Shown here: piece after piece, positions 46,771 through 58,890 of the stretch
Layout: each line of letters opens with the position of its first letter
How positions within the stretch are numbered: position 1 is the stretch's first letter
Assembly: GCF_036370855.1 (NCBI RefSeq)
Contig: NC_088101.1
Coordinates: forward strand, 36,045,585-36,109,584
Length of the DNA: 64,000 bases
Direction: 5' to 3'
Source of the DNA: Dromaius novaehollandiae
Taxonomy: Eukaryota; Chordata; Aves; Casuariiformes; Dromaiidae
The notes under the pieces: generated by a model
Told to the model about the DNA's origin: nothing
The model's input: the letters and a program-made list of their open reading frames with translations, nothing else
The model's database searches: none
Program-made: the position numbers and the translations under genes

Positions 46771-47850
46771 GAGCTTTGCTGCTTTGTTGGGCTTCCATCC
46801 TGACACATAAGCAGTTTTGTTTTTAAGGCTCAAAGATTTGTATTACCTTCATGTATGCTTTTCTAAAGCATGGCATAACAACAACAACAACAAAAGGTTG
46901 ACTGCTGAATGGTGGGTGTTCTTGGTCTCTGGTTTAGTGGAGTGAGGCATAAAAAAGATCAAGCAATGGAAAGTGGAAATGAGGCAGACCTGTGATCAAA
47001 AGAATTGTGCTCAGTTTCTAACATGACAGTGATTACCCTGGTAACAAACTGCTATGGGATACAATGGATTGCAGCACTTGATATCCTCTGTAGGCTGCAA
47101 TCAAATGTAAATTATTGGACTCTTCACTGGGTGAAACAAACGATCTATCATAAACAAGGGCAGAGCAGACTATTTTAAAAGCTTTCGTGTTCTTTACAGC
47201 AAATTATCACTGGTCAGCCTAAATCTGAACTCATAGCTAGAGCAATGGAATCTTAAATCGCACAAGTGTCAGGTCAAATATAATAATCAAGGACCTAAAA
47301 ACATGTGAACTGTTTGTGGATTTTGTACAACACCAAATACTATGTGAATTTCAAAAAAGCAAGTATCCCTGTTCCAGCAGGCAACTTAAAGAGACTTGGC
47401 CCTTGAGTATGAGCTCTGGCTATGATCAGAATGCCATCTGCAATGTGTAATGTAGTATTGACTTCTTACATGTGGTTTTTATTTAATTATTTTTAATGTA
47501 TACACACTTCCATTCACTGAGAATCTTGCTTTTGCTTGAATGGAAGTATCAAGATCAAAGGGAAAACAAAAAAAACTAGCCACAGTGAAGCAGAGACAAT
47601 AAAGGAAGTCTTTTAAATACATTCTGCTTCTTTCTCACTCTAACACAGAAGCATTTTTCAAAGTCTTGGTTTCTAAGCAAGTATGTGGATTCAGGATACA
47701 CATCTCTTGTTCCTCTTTTTCCAGTGTGAGTAATATGACCTAGTCAATTTTTAGGAATCACTTACAACAGTACTGGAATAGGCATGTCAAAACACAGAGC
47801 CTGCAGCTGTCTTTTTAGCAGACAACACACTATCACGTTCACTGAAGTGG
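46771..47850. other. Intergenic, no gene seen
   Basis: AT-rich, with an AAC repeat near 46877-46892. Nothing else recognised. Confidence 0.65.
46877..46892 (+). repeat. AAC trinucleotide repeat
   Basis: About five AAC/CAA units in a row; simple repeat. Confidence 0.75.
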
Positions 47851-48360
47851 TGGCCTGGTTGCTGGGTGTTCGCCCCACAGAGTGGAAAGAGCACCTGCCT
47901 CCCATGAACTGTGCCTTGCTGCGTGGCTATTTGGGACCCTCAGCAGTATCTGTGAGTGGCCAGAGGTGGCTGGTGCCAGGCACTGCCTCGGCCCATGCTT
48001 CGGAGTCTGCTGTGCCCGGCCTGGGCAGCACTAGCTGTGGGGATGGCCTCAGGAGGAGTCCGAGGTGGAGCAGTGCCTGCTGCGTTGTAGCTATCAGTCC
48101 CCACTGTTCAGGCGCTAGCTCAAGCAGGACTGTACCGCGTCCAATCGCCTGTCCCCTCAGTGATGGCCCCAGGTGCAGAGCAGGTAATTCGGGGCCCCTC
48201 ACAGTGCTGGCAGAGACCAGCACCCATGGCGAGCAGCACATGGAGGCAGTGGGGCCGCATGGGAGCTGCTGTGGCGGAAGTGGGAGCAGTGAAGGAGAAG
48301 TGCCAGTGCAAGACTGGGCAAGAGTACCACACTGCAAAAAGGAAAGGATGGCTCCAATGA
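47850..48360. other. GC-rich islet with long open frames on both strands
   Basis: About 500 bp of markedly GC-rich DNA with moderate CpG inside an AT-rich intergenic region. A + frame of 214 codons (47784-48428) and a - frame of 178 codons (48463-47927) overlap in antiparallel. Neither product shows a domain, signal peptide or family that I recognise, and stop-poor frames are expected in GC-rich DNA. It could be a decayed transposable element, a non-coding exon or an orphan CpG islet. Confidence 0.45.
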
Positions 48361-51300
48361 AATCTAGAGGTATGCATGTTTTTGATAATTTCATGTGTAT
48401 CCACCACAAAACTGTAACTTCAGTATAACTACACTCACCAAAGCATAGATATTCTGTCAGCAACGCTTTGTTATGAAACTCGTCTTTTTAACACTTCCAC
48501 TGTTTATCAGCTTGCTTGGCAAAAGGTCTAAATAGGCATATTGAAAATATGCTGCTGAGGAGAGTACTTCAGATTTTGAGGTTAAAAATTTAATTCAGCA
48601 AACAGGATACATGACTGGGCTGGCAGCTATAGTATCATAGAGCATCCTCTAGGCTGTAGTCTTACAAACTATTTTAACTTGATACAAAAAGCATCTTCAT
48701 TGACCTATTCATAGCAGTTGTTTCTTTTATTTAGTGAACATAGATGACTGCCATTAAGATACTATACTTCTTGACCATGTTTTGGATCTGTTTTTGTTCT
48801 GAAGTCTTATAAAATTTAATGACAGAAGTGCTGTTAATTTTGCTGCACTGTATTTTCCTACAATGTGCATTAGATGATGCAAAAAGAGCTGTCAGCCTTG
48901 TGGTTTGCAGAGATGCAAAGCCATTTCAGTTTTGAGGGGAGGGCATATCCCTCGCTAGACACAGGACTGCATTAGTACTTGGCTTTAAAGGTTAGTATCA
49001 CTTTTCAACTGACCCATCCCTTCTCAAGTGTTCTCTAAAGAATTAAAATATTTAGCGCTCGACTCCTTAAAAGAATGTTATCTAACTTTGTGTTTTTCAT
49101 GATGTTCTACTGAACTACAGACTATAAAATCTTGAGTTCATTTTTGCAGTATGCCTGTTCTTAAAATTTGTTGTTATAAATTGGCATAAATATTTTATAT
49201 CAGTTAAAAAAAAAAAAGGATGGGGTAAATGTGGTTTACTACAGATGTGTTGGGCTGCATAAAGAAAAAAAAATATTTCTTAATGCCTCCAAACGTCTGA
49301 AAGTACCTAAGTTTTTATGTGTTTCATTTGAGTCGAAAGATAGGTGTTCTAGCAAACCATAGCGGTAGCATTTTTTTCCAGTAGTTTCTCCTCTAGCTCT
49401 AGAAGAGATATCTGTATATCTCAGTTTTAAAAAGCACACACAAAAACATGGAAAATAAGTAGAAGTGACACTTATTGAGCCAAATAGGTCTGGAGGATCA
49501 AGTGTTGGCAGTAGCTGAATTTCATTTCAATCATTGTAATATGACTATTTCATTTGAGTTAACTTTTCAGTTCCTGTTAGCCATGTTTACTTTACTCCTT
49601 GTATTGGGGGAGGGTATAATGATCATATTCGAAGGGTTTTTTTTAATTGAAGTTTAATCCAAACCATTGTTGTAAAATGTTCAGCAAATTCAAATTGAAA
49701 CATCTTCACTCATAGCTGAACCCCAAATGAGAGCATAGAACTCATGCCCTGTAGAGCATATAGGTTTGCATTCTTACTGGAGAGAAGAAAAATTGTAAGT
49801 CTGGGGGGTGGGAGGGTTATGGCTGGTGGATTTTTTTGGTTAAGTGTTTGCTGGAATTGTTCATTGCTTCAAGAATCTTACTTAAATCTTCAAAGAAGAT
49901 CAAGTGATCTTCAACTTGTGAAGTTACTAAAGAATGTCATCGCTGGTTAAAATGCAGCAGTCCGCAATCAAAATGGAAGTTAGCATAAATGTTACGGCAC
50001 AGAAACATTCAGGCCTCTTATAAGTAAAGGCAAGGTTCTTGGAGACTGTTTTCAACTTTTCAAGCTTCCTCAAACTGCAAGTTGAGAAAAGCCTTTTTCT
50101 GAGTGGGGAGGGGGGTGGAAAGTACAAGAATTCTCAGGAAACTCAAACAATTAACAAGCCAGCTAATAAGCTGTAAATTACTCCTCGGTGGTGAATTGTG
50201 TGGGACAGACAGGCAAGGTTTGGGCTGCCCTTAGAATGTGTATTATGAAGTTGAGTCTCTTCTACTTGGCTGCCCTCACCTCCCTCTGGCGTTAGTAACA
50301 GATGCCTTTATGTGGTCTTGGGACTAAGCTTGGTACTGTGTGTGAGGATAAAATCGTGGGAACCTCCCTTCATCTAAGACCTATTCAGGCTAATCGAAGG
50401 ATTATTCCTGACCTGGGCTGTCTCAGTTTCACTTTAACTAACTTGAACCTGCTAACTGCCAAGGTAGAGGACAGATCGAGTTTTAGTATAACAGAGGACC
50501 TAATCATAATTTTTTTTTAAAAAAACAAATGTTTTGGCTTCAGTAGAAGCTGCTAGATGGTTGCTGTGCTGCAAAATCCCAGGGGGCTGCAAGAGGTGTT
50601 TCCTATTGATGAGACCATGAAAGAAGCAGCCACACAGAATTAGGGAAAGGACCAGCATAGGACACAAGTTCAGATAAACATTAAGTGAGTAAGTTGGTAA
50701 CTGCTTATGAGACGGGGTTGCTTTGAAAGGTCAAGTCAGCTCATCTGCACCTTAGGTGGTCCCCTTTGGGTGCTAAGGATGTGTTGAGCTGAGATCAGGA
50801 GAAGCTATAGAGTAGCAGCTATTTCACATCCGCCAGCTCACATTCTGGACATGAATACTCAGGTATGGAAAGGAGTGGATAAAAGGAGAACAACCAGAGG
50901 ACCTTAGAAAAGGGAAGGGAGAAGCTGGAAATAAATGCGAGCAAAAGCTTCAGAGCATGTGGGTAGGCAAAGCTGTGGATTCCCTATTCCTTTTGAGAGC
51001 AAAGAGAAGATGTTTAAGCAAAACCTCACCAACTACAGATGTCATGTGTACTTAAAGAGAAAAAGTATGGGGGGAAAAAAGTGAATCAGTCTTTTGGTCA
51101 AGGTAATTGTGACCTATTGGTGTTTTAATTATTACTTGGGCTAAACTAATGCCCAACCTTCTCTTTGTGAGCTCCACATTTAAGCAAATTTATGTTTGGA
51201 CAGAAGTAAATATTTTGGGGCTTATCTTTTTAACTGGAACAATTGGAAATAGCTATTTAATTTTTTTCCAAATAACTCACTTCTCTAGCTGAAAATTTTC

Positions 51301-54300
51301 CTCACTCTTTTAAAGGGTGAAATGTATGCTGGTGCACACACAGTCATGCACATGCTCTCTCTAAATGTGTGTGCATACGTACATAAAATAAAAATTAGTC
51401 CAATCTAATGCAGTAGGTATCCTGTTAAGAAGACAGTTGATACATGCTGAATGAAACAATGGAGGAAAGAGGTTAAAATGAGGCCAGGATGCTAGATGCT
51501 GCTATCTCCCTTGAAATTTCCTGGCCCCAGAATTCTTCAGGAGAGATGATGTTCTCCTTGAGATCACCAGGACCTGGCAAGATTATTCTCTTCACTGCCC
51601 TTCTGCTTTAAATGGCCTTCATGAAGAATTGAGGGGGTGCAGCCAGAGAGACACTGGGTAAGAGAAGTTGCAATATCACCAAGCAGGGAAAATAGTGACT
51701 TTGACAGCTTTCTCAGCAATCCTATGTTTAGTAGTGGTTTTCACTAATTCTCTCCTTCCCGGCTGTCCATTGTCTCTTCTGCCCTGTCCATCTGGCAGCT
51801 CTTTCTTTTATTTTATTCCCCCCTAAGCAAATCCAGTGGAATAAGTAATCCTGATACTCATTAAATGTTTTTGGCTACAGCTTCACTAGTTTGTGGTATC
51901 TTCGTTCTTCCCACCCATTCTTCCCACTATGTGCCTTGCAGCTGGCTTGTTTATTCTGGGTGCTGAAGAGTTTAGTGTTAGACTATCTCCTGCTCTGCAT
52001 GCCTGTTAGTACAGGGCTGTATATAATGGTGTTTCATTCTTGGTTAGCTTTTGAATGCTACTGTAATAAACTTGGTTAATTCATGAATGCAACTGAAACA
52101 TGGGATAACAAAAATACAATTAAAAACTAAAAGTGAGCTATTGCACCTATGTAATCCTGACATGGCTTGCTGTAAAGCCTCTGTTTTGCACACAAACATT
52201 CAGGCAAGTAGCAGTTACAGTACAAACAGATTTTTGTTCAACCCCTCATTAGGAACCTCTGCTAAGAAATGTGTGTGCCCACTTGTAGAAGGAAGTAGTG
52301 TAGGGGTAGTGTGCTTCAGATATTTAGGGAATTGCACTATTAAGAGGTTCTCACAAAGGCTAATCACTACTCATTTTTTTTATGCAAAGGCTTGTGGTTG
52401 CAGATGCTTGAACCATCAGCACTCCAACGTCAAAGTAAGTATTCTCTATTTGGCTCCAAGTGATATTGAATCACAGGGTAGTGCAGCCGTTTTGCTGGTG
52501 GTGAGGCTTTGGTGACTCAGGGCTGGCTGGAGGGAGTGGCAAGTTAGGGCTCTTCTCAGATGGAACCACAGGCACCGCTGTGGGGAGGTAACAACAGGGT
52601 TGATCCACTTTTCTCCAGCTGAAAGTCATAGTGAACTAAGTGACACCCTTTAGCATACTGGTCTGACTGTCAAGTAGAAGCTTGCTCCTATTTGTAGGGT
52701 ATAAAAAGTGATGAGGCAGAAAATTATTGTATAACTTTTAAATGCACCAGTGTTTTTCTGGACAAGATTTGGCCCAAATGCAAAAGAAATTTCTGAAATT
52801 GAACTTTACAGTGGTTAGCCGTGAATTAATCTGCAAAAGTAGCACATTGGGGGGGGGGGGTGCATGTGTGTGTGTTTGAGAAGTATGTGAAGAACAGGAA
52901 GGAATACTTCTGATTCAAACTACGCTGATTCATGTATTTCTTTCGTCTTGACTTTTTTTCTCTTCATCGACCTACTTTAGATTTCAGAGTTGCAATTTCA
53001 GCTATTTTGTTTTCCAGGAGTTCTGTACATCATTTGTTTTATCTCAAAGTAAGGTTTAAGTTGCATTGAGTAGCACAAGCTTTTATAAATGTAGTCCAAG
53101 TCCTATAATATAAATACACTTATTTTTATACCACCACGTCCCTGATGTGTTTATATCCATTTTGGAGTAATTATGTGTTTATCCAGTAGAGAGCACTAAT
53201 GACACTGCTATCTTTCACATGACACTTTCATCAAATTATTCAGTGTTGTCTTATAATTCTGTGCTGTGGAACATTGGGTTGGGTTTTGAACTGTAGCTTT
53301 TTTTGTAAGTCAGTGCATGGCTGAAGCTCTATTAAGTAGAGTGGTGGCAGGGAGGAGAATGTAAAACAAGAGTCTACAGGAACTGCTAAGCTAGTATTTA
53401 CCCACAGTTTGGAGAGGCAGTGGTGCTTAAGTGTCTCCTTTACCTAAGTGAAGGAGTTAAGTGAAGGCCTTTAATTTGTAAGTTGATCAGCATCCCTCTG
53501 GCTGAAGACAGCACTGGGTCAGGATAAAAGACTGACTGCTGATACAGCAAGTATCTTAAAAATCTTGGTATGTAGGCAGAATCTGATCTATTGATGTTCC
53601 AGCAAGGCATTTTTAGTATTAATTTTTTGGTGTCTGCCTTTGCTACAGAGCCAGGACAGCTGATCTGGACATGAGATAATTTACTGAAGTTGAAATTTAG
53701 AATCTTCATGGGTGGCATAGCATGAGTGAGACTGTAACTTGCCTTTGAGATGTCAAAGGGAGTTTGCAGCCAGCAGTTTAAAAATAATAATCTATTTACT
53801 CAGTTTTTGAGAAAATTAAATGGAGCCACTGAGAGCATATAAACACAGACCCATAATAACAGTTTCAAAATAACTTTGGAAGAGTATTGTAAATTCACGT
53901 CTTGGGCGAAACACTTCTTACCATGCTGTCCAGCAGTCCAACTGAGTTGGCTTGTAATACCTCAGTGAACTGTTAGCTTACTTCTGGAGGATGAAGATGG
54001 TGCCTGTAGGAGGAAAAAGGTGTTTTAATTCTCCCTTAGGGTTATAGAAGAGTTGTAATAAAGTGACCAGTGCAAATTAATCTTCCTAAATGTACAGGCA
54101 ATCTGAAAAAATCACACTGAGAAGCATGAATTACAGCAATTCATCTCAGTCTTGGATGACTGTAAGACTAATAACTGTCTAGAGGCAATATCTTTAACTA
54201 TTAGATTATTTGCAAGGACTTAGAGGAAAAAGCAAAAGCCACACTGAAGCTCAGCATGAACACAGTGTTACCTCTACGCTTGTCATATCAGAGGATGTTT

Positions 54301-57300
54301 GGTTTGAATTTGGTTTATGGGATCACAGTATTATCTCTGACACATTCACAACTCCCAATTTTTATCCTTGCTAATTAACTCATGATGGAAAGGATTCTGT
54401 TCAACACATATAGTGAAAAAGATTTTAAGTGCAGGTGAAATACTGTATTCTCTAAATCAGAGCTAACATACATTTTCAGATTGGAAAAGTACTTGGTTTA
54501 AAAAGATCTTAATTTGTTTCAAGTCCTTAACTAATAATAAACCCATTTCTAGCTAAAACTGGTATACTGCTCTCAGGAAGTGATCAGCCAGGATGTTCCA
54601 TTCCAGCACACTGTTCAAACTCAACATTAGTTATCTAATTAAACTATGTGAGTTACATCATTAAAAATCTCATCTTTCCATGTTTAAGTCAATTTGGTAT
54701 GGAAAATCTGCTTGGACGGATGAGAATCTGTTTATGGGTTAGAAGGATTTCAGGTTTTTCTAAGCAAAATGGACTACTTTTAAAACAAGAGTAGTGATGG
54801 TTATTGCTGGGAGATGCATTCATTCTGTGCATTTGTTTTTGATAATATGAATGCAATTAATTTATGAGCTATCACACCAGTTATTTCTTTTTTGCTTTTA
54901 ACTGCCTTTGTCAATTAGGCTCTAAAATCTTCCATCTGGTAACAATCTGCATTAAAATACTGGCCTGCCTGAAATTAATGGGAATCTTGCCATTTACTTC
55001 TGTAAGTCCAGGATTTTACCCATCTTCATCTTGCATGACTGTTGCTATTCAGGGTGCGGCAGATATAGCATATTCTGAATACCGATTTATGTGAGCATTT
55101 GTTCAGCAGATGTTAGGGAGCTAAACTTGTTCATTTCAATCCATCTCTCCTATAGCAAGTGAAAAAGTGAGGCCAGATCAGTCTTAGGTGTGATTCTGTT
55201 CACTTGGGATGTAACAGCTTATGGATATTGCAGTTTCTGATGAGTCAGAAATACTGGGCTGTATTTAGAAAATATAGCTGTACACTAGAAGAAGATTTAT
55301 CACCACTACTTTGAGTTGGCTGACCAAGCCAATACCATTGCTTTGCAAATGGCTAGGGAGGGAATGAGTGGAGGCATGGCTGAAACAGAGTAGGGGCTAG
55401 GCTTGTGTGTTGTTCTGCTGCTGACGTGATGGTCTTCCTTGTCCAAGTCCTCACCTGCCCTGATGTGGGGTTGCCACCAAACTACCTGTGACAAGGGACA
55501 GTGCCTTACATCTATAAAGCACTTCCCATTTCTCAAGATAAATGTTCATCTAAAGATACAAACTAAGGTTAGCCCTTGCTGATTAGCTTAAAAGAACAGC
55601 AACAGACTTCCCCCCTGCCCCTTACTATCTTTTTGCCTTTATCAGTTGTGAAATACCTTTTGCACTTCATTAGTTCAATAACCTTGTATGGAGGGAAAAA
55701 TCAAGACTCCAATTTACAATTAAGATAAAATAAGAACACATAACTAGCATATCTTAGCCAGAACCCACTATGGGACTAACTCTCTCAGTTATGTCTAGTG
55801 CTAGCCAACTCCAACTGAGCCTGGTATTTTCCCACTGCATTGTTTTTACTCATAGCTTCCATTAAATAATAACAGAAATCTTTGCAAGGGTGAAAGAGAT
55901 TAACACTCTTTATAATTGAGTTAAGAAGTGTTAAGTGATTTCCACAGCCACTGAAGAATGTGTAGGCTACATGATAAAGGAACCAGGCTATACAACAAAG
56001 GAACCTCATGATTTTATCTTTATTGTTTTCCAGAACAGTTGGTAAGCAAGCATATTTTATCCTATGTTCAGATATAAAATAAAATCTTTCCTGTTTTAAA
56101 TCTCTTTTGAGAGAAGCAGCAAAGGAAGGAGGAAGACTGCTAGTGATAATTACTAAAATGCCCAGTTCACATACTTAGTCAAAGACTAAGCTGTACAGGG
56201 TTTTATGTCACAAAACATGGAATAAATTTTTACTAGCCGTAATAGTAATGAAACAAAGTGGTCGTAATTGAGTTAGAGAACATCCTTTCTTCCTCATGCT
56301 TTACCAAAGAAGACTAGTGTGTGATGAAAATTACTTAAATATTATTGCTGCTTATTTGAGAACTCCTGAAATAACAGCAGTGGGTAAAAGCTGAGCTGGA
56401 TTTCTGGCCAGAAGAGTGTACTCAGGATAACTTGCCTCCTATGTAACATCCCCCACTGTCAAGAGATGCTGTCAGCCTACGGCATTCAGACTCTTTATAC
56501 CCCCACAGTTCTGTGAAGCCTAAAGAGCTACAATAATAAATGTTACCATCTGCTTCCGGTTAGGAGTTTGTGTCTCATCCTATCCTCCGCAGTGATCCAT
56601 GCACTTAAGCCAGCCAGGCCTAAACCAAGATCAAACCCTGAAAAGCCTCATCTGGTCCAGACCTGCTCTAGACTGCCTACGTAGCAATCCAGGTCGCTAT
56701 AACATCATAGCACGGATGTCCCGTATGCTGAGTAGGTCCCCTTTGCGTACATTGACTGTCCTGCTATTTCATGCCCTCTGCCGGCTTAGCCCCAGCAGTC
56801 TGAGGTGATGTTTGTCCTTCCATGACTGTGACTTTCTGCAGTGGTTGCGTTGCTCTGTGGCCATAGAGCTGTGCAATACTTGCTTACAGCAGCCAGAAAG
56901 TATGTAGGAGTTGGATCTTCACTTTGGAACTTCATATCAGAAGAGGTAAGAGTAACTACTGGCACTTGGCATTAAATGTTAAATTCTTCCAGTGAGCTTT
57001 CCTCAGTTGTTCTGCTCCTGTTTCCCTCCCCTCCAGCCCAATTGCGTAAGTAATTTACACCTACCCATTGTAAGGAAGGAAAGGTGATTGATGGTGTTGT
57101 TTTTAGCTCTTGCAAGGTGCTCGGAGGCTGTGGTGGTGATTGCCAAGTAGGAACCTAAGCATATAAACACCTGCAAAACTTGTTCATGCCTCAACCATTT
57201 GTGGATTCTCTGGGAAGATTAAACATGTGGGAATAAAGCTTCATACTATATCTCATTTCTTAGTCTAGTTCATATTTGATTAATGCAGAGATAGGAAGTT

Positions 57301-58599
57301 GGTAAGTGTTCAGTTTAATGAGCAGTTTTAGATTTGGGTCTAAAATATGCAGTTTACATAGAAGGTTGTTCAGTTTTTTTTAGGAGCGTCTCATGATCTC
57401 TTTGTTTCCTCTCTTTGTAAACTCTGCAGAGCAGGGAGCACGTGTACTGCAGTGCTTGTCTAATACAGCTTTATGCATAGTTTTTAGTAGATCTTTCTTA
57501 TCTGTGTATAAAATCAGTTGTAATGGCAAAATCAATACCAAATAATAGTTCATAACTCTATAGCAACTTTTTTTTTTAAGTTGAAGCTTTTGTGTATCTT
57601 TTTCAAACAGAAACAGCCACTCAGGCTAGCATGCCAGTACTTGTATTAAGTTTTCTGAATTCCACAGTGTATCTTTCAGTATGTTTCTCAGCCCTCTTTC
57701 TCTTCAGAATTATCTCTAAGAGTCTGTAGAAGCCATTTGTACTTGGACTTTATCTGTACTCTGCCTCTATCTCAGTCACACATTCTCAGAAATAAGTGAC
57801 AAGGAGTGGGGTCTGCATGCTGACCAAGACCCACTTCGGTTTCAGAAGACATAGACTCATCATCATGTCATGAAAAATACTTAATTCTTGTCATCTTCAA
57901 GATGCTTTTTATTACAAGTAGTACTTAGATGTTTTAAAAAGGTCTAATAGTTGTTAAAAGTAATACAATGCACAGCTCTTTCTGCAGATCAGTGTTGACC
58001 AGCACAGAGAAGACATGTGGAGAATAACTTGTGTGTTGGAACCAGATGAACTGAAATTAAAAATCGGACTAATTGATAGTGTTAATGGTTCCTAAGACCG
58101 CAAATGTGTTCTAGAATCTTAAGATAATGTTTCAGATACAGCATGAGCCAAACTTGCATCTATCAGAAGGGAGAGATACCATCCTCTCCACTTACCTTGA
58201 GCTGGCTTTGGCATTCATCTGACTGCATTTAGAGTCAATTTAAAACACTAAAATAATAGTGCCTTTCTATTCTGGCTGAATATTCCCACAGATATTCTGG
58301 CTTTCTTTCAAACCTGTTTTTTTTCTTTTGTTCTGTTTTTTAAGTTCTGCTGGGATAGTAAATTGAATCAACCTACTTTGCAATTGGACAAGTGCTGGTG
58401 TCAGCACAAGGGAGGGGGGTGACCTGCACAGCTGGGAGTGAAAGGAACAGGGGTTGAGAAGAGGCTATTGCAGAAGGGGAGGGGGAAACCTTCCATTTCT
58501 AGAACGGCTGGCATTTTAATTTGGCTCAGTTTTATCATGATGTTTTATACGCTTGTTCTTCCATTTATAATTACGTTCCCTTCAGAAGGCTAAAGGAGT
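48361..58599. other. Intergenic, no gene seen
   Basis: AT-rich, with a G12 plus GT-rich simple repeat at 52849-52876 and short open frames only (largest 142 codons, 52087-52515, with no recognisable product). No exon-like or RNA-gene-like structure found. Confidence 0.6.
52849..52876 (+). repeat. Poly(G)12 plus TG repeat
   Basis: Twelve G in a row (52849-52860) followed by TGCATGTGTGTGTG. Simple repeat, likely length-variable. Confidence 0.85.
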
Positions 58600-58890
58600 G
58601 GGTGAAAAAGAGGGGGGAAATGTCCTGCCTGTTAGATGAAGGATGCAAAACTGCTAATTAATTCACTAAGGAGACAGCTATATCTTTGTCTCATACTAAT
58701 GTGTGAAGAAGATGTTAAAACTTGCATTAGCAGACAGAAGGCACCGTAATAATAACATTAAAAATGGAACTGGCCTGCTCCTGATTTATTAATGTCACTA
58801 GGGGAATTTGAGCTGATTTATCAAGATGAGACTTTATCATGCTTAGTACTTCTGCACAAATAGCCCATAAATGATTCATTAATTACACCT
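58600..58890. promoter_or_regulatory. Candidate conserved non-coding element rich in homeodomain cores
   Basis: The block holds TAATTAATT (58655-58663), TTATTAATG (near 58787) and ATTAATTA (58878-58885) among complex, non-repetitive AT-rich sequence. Such texture is typical of vertebrate developmental enhancers. Conservation cannot be tested here, so this is inference only. Confidence 0.25.

Noticed and set aside
52087-52515. A 142-codon + frame downstream of USP38
   Set aside because: Cys- and Ser-rich but without domain or family resemblance; of a size that can arise by chance in 64 kb.
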